From assembly GCF_018130695.1 (NCBI RefSeq), contig NZ_JAFCJX010000031.1:38725-102724 (forward strand): 64,000 bases of DNA. The letters are read 5' to 3'. Made by a program: the position numbers and the translations under genes. The notes under the pieces were generated by a model that saw only the letters and a list, made by a program, of their open reading frames with translations, was not told the DNA's origin and did no database searches. The DNA is from Bradyrhizobium jicamae. Lineage in GTDB: Bacteria > Pseudomonadota > Alphaproteobacteria > Rhizobiales > Xanthobacteraceae. Positions 1 through 7,510 of the stretch are shown in pieces; the first letter of the stretch is position 1, and each line of letters starts with the position of its first letter.

Positions 1-190
1 CGTCGGCGTGTTGCGTCAGCGAGCGCGCAAGGTTGGCCATATCGACCTCGGCCCTGCTGAGATCGACCCTGCGCGATTCCCATTCGCGCCAACCGCCCAT
101 CGCCAGGACCGCCGCGCAGGCCAAAACGACAAATCCCGCGGCCCACAGCGGCAGGCGGGTCTTGCCCAGATCGCGACGGCTGGCGTCCAT
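1..190 (-). CDS. N-terminal fragment of a membrane-anchored sensor-type protein
   Basis: The first 63 residues of a gene that runs off the left edge. The reading frame is open from an ATG at 188-190 with GGAG about nine bases upstream. The peptide starts MDASRRDLGKTRLPLW, has one hydrophobic segment at about residues 14-33, then a charged helical stretch (WREWESRRVDLSRAEVDMAN). A short cytoplasmic N-terminus, one membrane helix and a heptad-like linker is the usual start of rhizobial sensor proteins such as diguanylate cyclases or histidine kinases, but no catalytic domain is visible here, so the output is unknown. It lies 206 bp downstream of the glycosyltransferase gene on the same strand. 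Confidence 0.72.
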   Translation of the reverse strand, partial: MDASRRDLGKTRLPLWAAGFVVLACAAVLAMGGWREWESRRVDLSRAEVDMANLARSLTQHAD

Positions 191-396
191 ATGACAATGC
201 TCCGACCTGCGAGGCTTCGCATGGCGCGATTAACGTCATATTGCCGATCGCCGCCGCTCGGAGGCGCAGGCCGGGAAAGTACCGGAGCCGCGGTGGATTC
301 ATGCTGAATCCGGAGTAAACGACGCGCGACGCATTTGCTAAAAAAGCTGCCGAAACGGACGGCGCCGAACCACAATTCAACGACTGCGAGAAAGCG

Positions 397-1383
397 CTAG
401 TGCCACAAAAGACCGAGCCGGTAGGCCCAGTGATAGCCGAACTGCAAGGCGAGGTAAGGGGCGATGAAGCGGTTGATGTCGAGATAGGTCGGTTCGAAGC
501 CGAGCGCGCGCTTGCGCAGGCGCTCCATCTCCATCAACCCGACATCGCGATTCGCTGCGGTCTTCTGCGCGTCATGCACGCGGAAGCAGGCGAGGAAGCG
601 CGGCAGCCGCACGAATTTGAAATTGGCCTCCTGCGCGCGCAGGATGAAGTCCCAGTCCATCGCATAGTCGAAGGATTCGTCGATCGGTCCGACCGCGTCC
701 CACACCCGCTTGCGCCAGAACATCGTCTCCTGCGGGATGTAATCGGCATATTGCAGGACCTTGTCGTGATAGGGCGGCAACACGGCGCGGCCCACCTCCA
801 TGCCGTTGAGATCGATGAAGATGCGGTGGCCGTAGACGACGTCGACGTCGGGATGATCGGCGAAATAATTCGCGACATAGGCGAGCGTGCCGGGCAGCAG
901 CAAATCATCGCTGTTGAGATAGGCCATGATATCGGCGTCGAGGCCCTCGAAACCGAGATTGATCGCATTGGCCTGGCCGCGATCCGGCTGGCTGCGCCAG
1001 GCGATGCGATCGCCGCGTTTTTCCAGGAGCTCCCTGGTACCGTCGATCGAACCGCCGTCCTGCACGCGATAGGTCAGCTGCGGATAGTCCTGCGCCAGCA
1101 CGCTGTCGATCGTCGCATCGAGATAATGCGCGTGGTTGTAGCTCGGCGTCACGATCGCGATCCGCGGCGCCTCCGATGGCAGCGGCATCGGCGGGCCGAA
1201 CGCGGCAAGATCGAGCGGGCGCGGCGCATGTTGCTGGAATTTCCACATCGGCGGCGTCATCAGCCAGTTGCGCAATGAGATCCGCAACGGCGGCCGCTTC
1301 GGCCGCTTCTCGATACGCTCGATCTTGCTCGAGATCTCGTCGAGGCGACGAATCACCAGATCCTTGAATTCGTCGTCGAGCAC
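397..1383 (-). CDS. Family 2 glycosyltransferase
   Basis: A 328-residue cytosolic GT-A fold glycosyltransferase. Residues 1-27 look like a short coiled coil. From about residue 72 comes the nucleotide-sugar binding core (IAIVTPSYNHAHYLDATIDS), then QDGGSIDGT and the metal-binding region YLNSDDLLLPG, and later the acceptor-side segment DYAMDWDFILRAQE. This is typical of GT2 enzymes that add sugars to surface polysaccharide or lipid carriers; donor and acceptor cannot be read from the sequence. It is divergent from the UbiA-type gene at 1638, with a 254-bp shared upstream region. Confidence 0.9.
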   Translation of the reverse strand: MLDDEFKDLVIRRLDEISSKIERIEKRPKRPPLRISLRNWLMTPPMWKFQQHAPRPLDLAAFGPPMPLPSEAPRIAIVTPSYNHAHYLDATIDSVLAQDYPQLTYRVQDGGSIDGTRELLEKRGDRIAWRSQPDRGQANAINLGFEGLDADIMAYLNSDDLLLPGTLAYVANYFADHPDVDVVYGHRIFIDLNGMEVGRAVLPPYHDKVLQYADYIPQETMFWRKRVWDAVGPIDESFDYAMDWDFILRAQEANFKFVRLPRFLACFRVHDAQKTAANRDVGLMEMERLRKRALGFEPTYLDINRFIAPYLALQFGYHWAYRLGLLWH

Positions 1384-1637
1384 TCAGCACTCCCTGCATC
1401 GAAAAGCAGCGTCATCCGCCCGCCAATGCGGGCCCGCGCAGCGAGACGGCCGCGAATCAGCGTCGCAAAAGATCGGGCCATCCCCTATAACGGGATCGTT
1501 CCGGGTCACTTTTAGTCGGGCATGGGGCTGCGCGAAAGAGGCTTTCTCCGGACCTTCAGCCTGCGAAATGGATTCCCGGCAACGATGATTTTTCCACTGA
1601 CAACCGAGAGCCATTCCGCAAGCAGGTATGACCGGCG

Positions 1638-2672
1638 ATGAGCGGTGCCGCGATCCGACCCTTGCTGGCGATCCGCCCGCAGAACTGGTGGCGCGCCAAG
1701 ATACCGCCGCTCCTGGCGATCGCCTATCTCGCCATCACCGGAGGCGACGCGCCCGCGCTGACATCGGCGGCACTGCTGGCGAGTTATCTCTGCGCAGTCT
1801 GCCTCGTGGCGGCGTTCGGCCATGTCATCAACGACACCTTCGATGTCGAAACCGATCTGCGCGCGGGCAAGCCGAACCAGCTGACGGATACCAACTGGAG
1901 CACGCGCATCCTGCTCTGCTTGCTGTTCCTGCTCGCGAGCTACGTGCCGGCACTGACCGCGCATTACTCCGCGCTGGCACTGCTGTTGCTGACGCTCAAT
2001 CTGTTGTGGCCGGCGATCTACTCCCTGCCCGGCATCCGCCTGAAGGAACGCGGCCTCGCCGGCCTTGCCTGCGACGCGCTGGGATCGCATGTCACGCCGA
2101 CCCTGCTCGCGCTCGCCGTGTTCGGCACCGCGGCCGGCCACAGCGCGGCCTTTCCATTCGTCATCGCGCTGTGGGCCACGGTGCTCGGCATCAAGGGCAT
2201 CCTGCATCACCAGATCGGCGACCGCGCCAATGATCTGCGCTCCGGCACGGTGACCTTCGCCACGCGCGCGCAACCCAACGCACTGATCCGGTTCCTCACC
2301 TTCTTCAACCTCTATATCGAGCTGCCGGTCAGCGCGGTGCTGGCGATCGTGACCTGGCGCTTCGCGCCGCTGATCGCGCTTGTCTTCGTCGTCTATTGCG
2401 CGATCGAGCTGATCAAATCATATCTCGGCTTCCGCTTCGCGCTGACGGCGGAGCCGTGGACTGTCCGCCGCAGCGTACCCTTCGCCAATGAGACCTTCTA
2501 CATATTCTGGCTCCCGATTGCAGCCGCGCTGCAACTGGCGATCCATGATCCCTTCTGGATCTGGCTTCCCATCGCGCATGTCGTGCTGTTCTATCCGACT
2601 GCCATCGAGTTGATCGCGGAGATCAGGGGCATGATCGTAACAGCGGAAAACCAGCGGCGGCTCGGGCGCTGA
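1638..2672 (+). CDS. UbiA-family prenyltransferase
   Basis: A 344-residue polytopic membrane protein of the UbiA superfamily, whose members move a prenyl diphosphate onto an aromatic, sugar-phosphate or other acceptor. The first Asp-rich motif NDTFDVETD is at residues 65-73 (the family N-D-x2-D-x3-D pattern) and a second polar loop DRANDLRSGTV follows around residue 195. Eight or nine hydrophobic segments are visible. A class I methyltransferase gene follows after 27 bp on the same strand, suggesting the product is methylated next. The neighbouring glycosyltransferase hints at a glycolipid or polyprenyl-linked sugar rather than ubiquinone, but the substrate is not determinable. Confidence 0.85.
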   Translation: MSGAAIRPLLAIRPQNWWRAKIPPLLAIAYLAITGGDAPALTSAALLASYLCAVCLVAAFGHVINDTFDVETDLRAGKPNQLTDTNWSTRILLCLLFLLASYVPALTAHYSALALLLLTLNLLWPAIYSLPGIRLKERGLAGLACDALGSHVTPTLLALAVFGTAAGHSAAFPFVIALWATVLGIKGILHHQIGDRANDLRSGTVTFATRAQPNALIRFLTFFNLYIELPVSAVLAIVTWRFAPLIALVFVVYCAIELIKSYLGFRFALTAEPWTVRRSVPFANETFYIFWLPIAAALQLAIHDPFWIWLPIAHVVLFYPTAIELIAEIRGMIVTAENQRRLGR

Positions 2673-2699
2673 ACACTGCATGATGCGAAGGACAACAGG

Positions 2700-3416
2700 A
2701 TGAAGCCCGAGGAGATCACGGCCCTTTACGACCGCGACTATGCGGCCGCCTATGAGCGCGAGTTCCTGCTGGCGCCGCTGGTGCGTTCGGATACCGATGC
2801 CGAGGTCGAGTTGCTGCGAAATCTGCTGACGCCTGATACGACGTGGCTCGATGTCGCCTGCGGCACCGGCTATTTCCTGCGCCAGTTTCCGAACATCGAA
2901 CGCACCGGCCTCGATCTGTCGCCGGCGATGCTGGAACGCGCGCGGGACGGCAATGACGGCGTCCCGCTGGTGCGGCGCGATTTCCGCGAGCCGTTTGCGG
3001 AATGGAATGACCGCTGGGGCGTGGTCTCCTGCATGTGGTACGCCTATGGTCTCGTCGATACGATCGAGGACATCGGCAAGCTGATCCAAAATCTCTGGGC
3101 GTGGACCGCGCCGTCAGGCACCTGCTTCGTGCCGCTCGCCGACCCCCGGCTGATCACCGGCACCAATCTGCCCTATCAGGCGCCGACGCATAATGCCGGC
3201 AAGGTGATGATCACAGGCATCGTCTGGAGCTATATCGAGAACGACGGCGCCAAGGTGCATTCCCATATGCTGGCGCCGAACATCGAGTTCATGGTCGAGC
3301 AGTTCGAGACCTTCTTCGACAAGGTCGAGCTGGTCCGCTATCCCCCGGCGTTTCCGGGATGGGCCGGGCGTCCGGCTATTCTGGCTTCGGGTAAGCGGGC
3401 ACAACCGAAACCCTGA
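2700..3416 (+). CDS. Class I SAM-dependent methyltransferase
   Basis: A 238-residue soluble methyltransferase with a Rossmann fold. Motif I is at residues 50-59 (LDVACGTGYF), followed by the acidic end of strand two in RTGLDLSPAMLERARDG. It probably forms an operon with the UbiA-type gene 27 bp upstream. Its last bases run into a pseudogene remnant at 3421, so its 3' end may mark a deletion junction, although the protein itself seems full length for the family. The substrate is unknown. Confidence 0.87.
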   Translation: MKPEEITALYDRDYAAAYEREFLLAPLVRSDTDAEVELLRNLLTPDTTWLDVACGTGYFLRQFPNIERTGLDLSPAMLERARDGNDGVPLVRRDFREPFAEWNDRWGVVSCMWYAYGLVDTIEDIGKLIQNLWAWTAPSGTCFVPLADPRLITGTNLPYQAPTHNAGKVMITGIVWSYIENDGAKVHSHMLAPNIEFMVEQFETFFDKVELVRYPPAFPGWAGRPAILASGKRAQPKP

Positions 3417-3420
3417 TCGC

Positions 3421-3543
3421 CGCGCGGACTTCGATACCGCGAAAGGATTTGGCGACGACATCGAGTTGACGCGGATGCGCACCATCATGCAGGGCGCGTC
3501 GCATTGCGACTTCCGCTACCGGCGGATCAAGCCGGCCGATTGA
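3421..3543 (+). pseudogene. C-terminal remnant of an L-2-amino-thiazoline-4-carboxylate hydrolase-like gene
   Basis: An open frame ending in TGA at 3541-3543 encodes about 40 residues that include DTAKGFGDDIELTR, then TIMQGASHCDFRYR. This matches the C-terminal signature of the ATC hydrolase family as I remember it (an (A/V)KGF segment, a TIM-like strand and a final G-x3-CDF(R/K)(F/Y)). No start codon or N-terminal part lies in frame, because the methyltransferase gene occupies the space immediately upstream. It is best read as the surviving tail of a deleted gene. The assignment is by eye. Confidence 0.6.
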
Positions 3544-3559
3544 GCGATCGCGAACCATG

Positions 3560-3627
3560 CTCTAGCTCTTTGTTTGAGCATGATCTTTTCGGAAAACCGC
3601 TTCACACTTTTCCGGATCATGCTTTAG
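3560..3627. repeat. Intergenic palindromic repeat, GCATGATC family
   Basis: Contains GAGCATGATC, then CGGAAAACCGCTTCACAC, then CGGATCATGC: an imperfect inverted repeat whose ends are GCATGATC and GATCATGC. A related copy lies at 7420-7510 in the opposite orientation. Such elements are scattered between genes in Bradyrhizobium. Confidence 0.75.
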
Positions 3628-3746
3628 CCCATTGCGGGCAACCGCGAGAGCGGCTGTAATGTGCTAGCCGCGGTGTAGCGGCAGTGGGTGGAACCGTGAG
3701 CATTGCCGAACGACCCGATCCCGCCGGTGCAAGCCAGGAATCGCGG

Positions 3747-4088
3747 GTGACGGATGGGCTCTACACGATCGCGATCGAGATGAGCGGCGCCAAGCGCGGC
3801 CACGCCACCGGCGTGTTGGTGCTCGAGGGCGGCCGCATCATGGGCGGCGATACCTTTTTCTACTACACCGGCTCCTACACTTTCAGCCGTGGCAAGTGGC
3901 GCGGCGAGATGATCGTCAACCAGCACAAGGACGCGCCCGGCCTGAATCTGGTGTTCGGCAACCGCGAGGTATCCTGCGGCTTCACCGGCACCTATTCGGA
4001 GGGCGCGGCCGAGGTCGACGGCACCGCGCTGGTCGGCAATCTGAGTGTCCCTTTCCACGCCAGACTGACGCTGCGCGCGCCGCGCTGA
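3747..4088 (+). CDS. GrlR-like small regulatory-family protein
   Basis: A small soluble beta-rich protein opening with the segment DGLYTIAIEMSGAKRGHATG and containing GGDTFFYYTGSY and CGFTGTY. This pattern matches the GrlR-type family, named after a negative regulator of enterobacterial type III secretion genes and widespread, with unknown role, in Bradyrhizobium. I chose GTG at 3747 because AGGA lies seven bases upstream and the conserved part begins right there (113 residues). In-frame GTGs at 3684 and 3696 would add up to 21 poorly conserved residues. It is a single-gene unit; no secretion genes are nearby. Confidence 0.65.
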   Translation: MTDGLYTIAIEMSGAKRGHATGVLVLEGGRIMGGDTFFYYTGSYTFSRGKWRGEMIVNQHKDAPGLNLVFGNREVSCGFTGTYSEGAAEVDGTALVGNLSVPFHARLTLRAPR

Positions 4089-4252
4089 CCGCGTCGCCGC
4101 AGGCGTTTCGCCCTGCGAAACGGCGGGATGTCGAGACTCTTTGGAACCACCCCCTGCTCTCACGATCGGACCCGAAATTGCCATGCGGCTCGTGGAAGGA
4201 TTCCGCCGCTCGCGGGTTATCCCCTTTAGCGTGCATATGTGCGGGATGGCCG

Positions 4253-5362
4253 ATGAAGAACGATCTGCAGGAGCATCTGATCGATCTGGTCTATGAGGCC
4301 GCGGTTGTGCCGGAGTTCTGGCCGAAGGTGCTGCACCGCGTCTCCGACATCGCCGGCGCGCGCGGCGTGATCCTGCTGACCGCCGATCCGAAGGATGTGC
4401 GCTGGGTTGCCTCCCCCGACATCGTCGACGACATGACGGCCTATGCCGAAGGCAATTGGCACCAGCACAATGGCCGGCTGCCGCGGCTGCTCGCCGCCAA
4501 GCACGCGGGCTTCCTGCGCGAGATCGACCTGTTCACGCCGGAGGAGATTCCGCAGGACTACCAGATCCGCGAATTCTTCCGGCCGCGCGGGCTCGGCTGG
4601 GGCGCCGGCACCGCGATCCCGGTGCCGAGTGGCGATTTCCTGGTCTACAGCGTGGAGCGCGAATTCCATCTCGGCCCGATCGAGGACGACGCGCTGACGC
4701 AGCTCGATGCGCTGCGGCCGCATCTCGCCCGCGCTGCGCTGTTGTCGGCACGACTTGGACTCGAGCGCGCCCGCGCGGCGACGGAATCGCTGGCGCTGCT
4801 CGGCCTGCCCGCCGCAGTGCTCCGGCGCGGCGGCAAACTGATGACGGCCAATGCGCTGTTCGAGCGGCTGATGCCCGAGGTGATGCAGGACCGCACTGAA
4901 CGCCTGACGCTGAGCGCTGCAACGGCCGATCCGCTGTTTGCGCAGGCCCTGTCGGCACTGCACAGCGGCCTGGTCAGCCTCGACGTCCGCTCGGTGCCCA
5001 TTCCGGCCGAAGACGATCGGCCGCCGATGATCGTGCACCTGGTGCCGATCCACGGCGCCGCGCGCGACATCTTCGCCGACGCCGCCGCGATCGTGATGGT
5101 GACGCCGGTGGTGCCATCGGTGGTGCCGACGGCCGAAGTGCTGCAGGGCCTGTTCGACCTGACGCCGGCGGAAGCGCGCGTCGCGCGCGGCATCGGCGAA
5201 GGCCAGACCGTCGAGACGATCGCCGGCGCCTTCGGCACCTCGCGCGAAACCGTGCGGAACCAGCTCAAAGCCGTGCTCGCCAAGACCGGGCTGCGGCGAC
5301 AGGTGGAACTGGCCGGCCTGCTCGCCGGCGTGAAACTGCCGACGCAGTCCGCGCCGAAGTGA
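4253..5362 (+). CDS. LuxR-type helix-turn-helix regulator (first of a tandem pair)
   Basis: A 369-residue transcription factor. The N-terminal two thirds form a ligand or PAS-like region (LPAAVLRRGGKLMTANALFE resembles a PAS core), and the C-terminus carries a GerE/LuxR DNA-binding domain: LTPAEARVARGIGEG, then TSRETVRNQLKAVLAKTGL. There is no receiver domain. ATG at 4253 is preferred over upstream in-frame starts because it lines up with the N-terminus of the neighbouring paralogue. It closely resembles the gene at 5481 over its whole length, so the two arose by duplication. Confidence 0.85.
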   Translation: MKNDLQEHLIDLVYEAAVVPEFWPKVLHRVSDIAGARGVILLTADPKDVRWVASPDIVDDMTAYAEGNWHQHNGRLPRLLAAKHAGFLREIDLFTPEEIPQDYQIREFFRPRGLGWGAGTAIPVPSGDFLVYSVEREFHLGPIEDDALTQLDALRPHLARAALLSARLGLERARAATESLALLGLPAAVLRRGGKLMTANALFERLMPEVMQDRTERLTLSAATADPLFAQALSALHSGLVSLDVRSVPIPAEDDRPPMIVHLVPIHGAARDIFADAAAIVMVTPVVPSVVPTAEVLQGLFDLTPAEARVARGIGEGQTVETIAGAFGTSRETVRNQLKAVLAKTGLRRQVELAGLLAGVKLPTQSAPK

Positions 5363-5480
5363 ACTCCGACTGAGTTTCCACGCAACAATCCGGATTGACC
5401 GCGCTGCGGCACAATCCAATCATGCACGGCAAGCCGGCGCGCAAGACCGGAAAGGGGGGACGACGCGCGAAGGACATGCG

Positions 5481-6581
5481 GTGCCGATGAGCCTGTTGAT
5501 CGACGACATCTACGAAGCCGCCATCGTGCCTGAGAAATGGCAGCTGGTACTGGACCGGCTGGCGCAGATGGCAGACGCCGAAGGCACGCTGCTGTTCGCG
5601 GCAGGCCCCGGCGAGCCGCGCTGGCTGTCGTCGCAGCGCATCCATGACGCGATGGCGGAGTGGACCGAAAGCAAATGGTATCTCGACAATCCGCGCGGGC
5701 AGCGGCTGGTGCCGCTCACCGAGCCGCGATTCCTGACCGACTTCGACGCGATGACGATGGAGGAGATCGACGCCTCCGCGTTCTACACCGATTGGCTGCG
5801 GCCGAACGGCCTTGGCTGGTGCGTCGGCACCGCGATCCGCTCACCGGCCGGCGACACGCTGGTGTTCTCGATCGAGAAGGCGCACGACAAGGGCCCCGTG
5901 CCGCGGGCGGTCGCCGAGCAACTCGATCCGCTTCGTCCGCATCTGGCGCGGGCATCGCTGCTCTCCGCCCGCCTCGGCCTCGATCGCGCCCGGGCCGCGG
6001 CCACCTCGCTCGGGTTGCTCGGTCTGCCGGCGGCTGTGCTTCGACGCGGCGGCCAGGTGATGGCAGCCAACGCGCAGCTCGAGCGGCTGATGCCTGATGT
6101 GATCCAGGATCGCCGCGACCGTGTCGCGCTGACTTCGGAGACGGCCGACGCGCTGCTCGCCCGGGCGCTGGCCGCGTTCGAGCACGGCCTGATCACGCCA
6201 GACGTTCGCTCGATCCCGGTCACGGCACAGCGGGATCATCCGCCGATGATCGTGCACCTGGTACCGATCCGCGGCGCCGCGCATGACGTGTTCGCCCAGG
6301 CCATCGCGATCCTGATCGTCACGCCGGTGGTGCAGGCGGAGGTGCCGACGCCGGAACTGCTGCAGGGCCTGTTCGACCTGACACCGGCCGAAGCCCGCGT
6401 CGCGCGCGGCATCGGCGAGGGCCGGACCATCGAGACCATCGCCACTGCATTCGGCATCTCGCGCGAGACCGTCCGCAACCAGCTCAAGGCTGTCATGGCC
6501 AAGACCGGATTGCGCCGTCAGGTGGAACTTGCCGGCCTGCTCGCCGGCAACAAGCTGCCGCTCAATCCGGGGACGGAGTAG
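5481..6581 (+). CDS. LuxR-type helix-turn-helix regulator (second of a tandem pair)
   Basis: A 366-residue paralogue of the gene 118 bp upstream. Both share the opening pattern LIDxxYEAAxVPExW, the central LGLLGLPAAVLRRGG segment and an almost identical C-terminal LuxR domain (ISRETVRNQLKAVMAKTGL). The start is GTG at 5481 with AAGGA six bases upstream; ATG at 5487 is the alternative. The sensory part differs more than the DNA-binding part, which suggests the pair recognises similar operators but responds to different signals. Targets are unknown. Confidence 0.85.
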   Translation: MPMSLLIDDIYEAAIVPEKWQLVLDRLAQMADAEGTLLFAAGPGEPRWLSSQRIHDAMAEWTESKWYLDNPRGQRLVPLTEPRFLTDFDAMTMEEIDASAFYTDWLRPNGLGWCVGTAIRSPAGDTLVFSIEKAHDKGPVPRAVAEQLDPLRPHLARASLLSARLGLDRARAAATSLGLLGLPAAVLRRGGQVMAANAQLERLMPDVIQDRRDRVALTSETADALLARALAAFEHGLITPDVRSIPVTAQRDHPPMIVHLVPIRGAAHDVFAQAIAILIVTPVVQAEVPTPELLQGLFDLTPAEARVARGIGEGRTIETIATAFGISRETVRNQLKAVMAKTGLRRQVELAGLLAGNKLPLNPGTE

Positions 6582-6591
6582 TTCCGCTCCA

Positions 6592-6730
6592 CCTCGCCCC
6601 GCTTGCGGGGAGAGGTCGGAATGCATCGCCAGATGCGTTCCGGGTGAGGGGGTACAGGTCTATCGATAGAGCGCAACTCGTGGAAGCAGCCCCTCACCCC
6701 AACCCTCTCCCCGCAAGAGCGGGGCGAGGG
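6592..6730. repeat. Intergenic repeat with CCTCGCCCCGC palindrome ends
   Basis: Two arms face each other: CTCGCCCCGCTTGCGGGGAG near 6594 and CTCTCCCCGCAAGAGCGGGG near 6705, with GGGTGAGGGG and CCCCTCACCCC between them. The element fills the space between the convergent LuxR regulator and mctR-like genes and could form a long hairpin acting as a transcription barrier. A sister copy sits at 38706-38841. Confidence 0.75.
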
Positions 6731-6756
6731 GGCGCGGCTCGTCCGTGGCCGATATC

Positions 6757-7398
6757 TCAGCGTCCGAACGCCAGCCGCTCAGCCAGCACCGCGGCCTGGG
6801 TGCGCGATCCGACGTCGAGCTTGCGCAGGATCGTGGAGACATGCCCCTTGACGGTCTGCTCGGCGATGCCGAGCTCGCCCGCGATCTGCTTGTTGAGCTT
6901 GCCGTCGACGATCATCGCCAGGATGCGCAATTGCTGCGCCGACAGCGAGGCCGCACGCGCGGCGAGCTCGACGTCCTCGCTCTGCACTGAACCGCGGCCG
7001 CCGATATTCGGCGGCATCCAGATCTCGCCACCGAGGATGCGCGTGATCGCCTCCGCCATCGCCGGCAACCCGAGCGATTTCGGGATGTAGCCGGAGGCGC
7101 CATAGGCGATGGCGCGGCGGATGGTGGCCGCATCCTGCCGCGCCGAGATGATCGCAACCGGCACGGTCGGAAATTGCGCGAGCAGGATGAACAGCGCCGC
7201 AAAGCCCTGCACGCCCGGCATCGTCAGGTCGAGCAGGATCAGATCGATTTCCGCGATACGATCGGGCACCGCCGCCAGGATTTCGTCCAGCGACTGGCAC
7301 GGGATGATCTCGAGATCAGGCAGCACGGACGACAATGCGCTCTGCAGTGCGGCCTGCACCAGCGGATGGTCGTCGCCAATGACGATGCGTGTGGTCAT
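6757..7398 (-). CDS. mctR: NarL/FixJ-type response regulator, MctR-like
   Basis: A 213-residue two-component response regulator. It has an N-terminal receiver domain (IVIGDDHPLV with the acidic pair, the phospho-acceptor Asp in LILLDLTMPG, switch residues in AIISARQDAAT and the conserved Lys in YIPKS) and a C-terminal LuxR domain (LNKQIAGELGIAEQTVKGHV). It lies 112 bp downstream of the hybrid kinase with a sodium-symporter-like sensor domain and close to the symporter, the layout of the mctRS-mctP locus of Rhizobium leguminosarum, where this pair controls monocarboxylate uptake. The symbol rests on that context. Confidence 0.8.
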   Translation of the reverse strand: MTTRIVIGDDHPLVQAALQSALSSVLPDLEIIPCQSLDEILAAVPDRIAEIDLILLDLTMPGVQGFAALFILLAQFPTVPVAIISARQDAATIRRAIAYGASGYIPKSLGLPAMAEAITRILGGEIWMPPNIGGRGSVQSEDVELAARAASLSAQQLRILAMIVDGKLNKQIAGELGIAEQTVKGHVSTILRKLDVGSRTQAAVLAERLAFGR

Positions 7399-7419
7399 GC
7401 CGCGTGGGGATCCTCTTGG

Positions 7420-7510
7420 CTAGAGCATGATCCGGAAAAGTGTGACGCGGTTTTCCGATAAGACCATGCTCAAAGAAAGAGCTAAAGCGCGATGACGATT
7501 CAATCTAGTC
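7420..7510. repeat. Intergenic palindromic repeat, GCATGATC family
   Basis: Starts AGAGCATGATCCGGAAAAGT and includes GCGGTTTTCCGATAAGACCA, the inverse of the element at 3560. It is followed by a second hairpin, AAAGCGCGATGA pairing with TCATTGCGCTTT, whose right arm overlaps the last codons and stop of the kinase gene (7511-7523). Confidence 0.75.
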
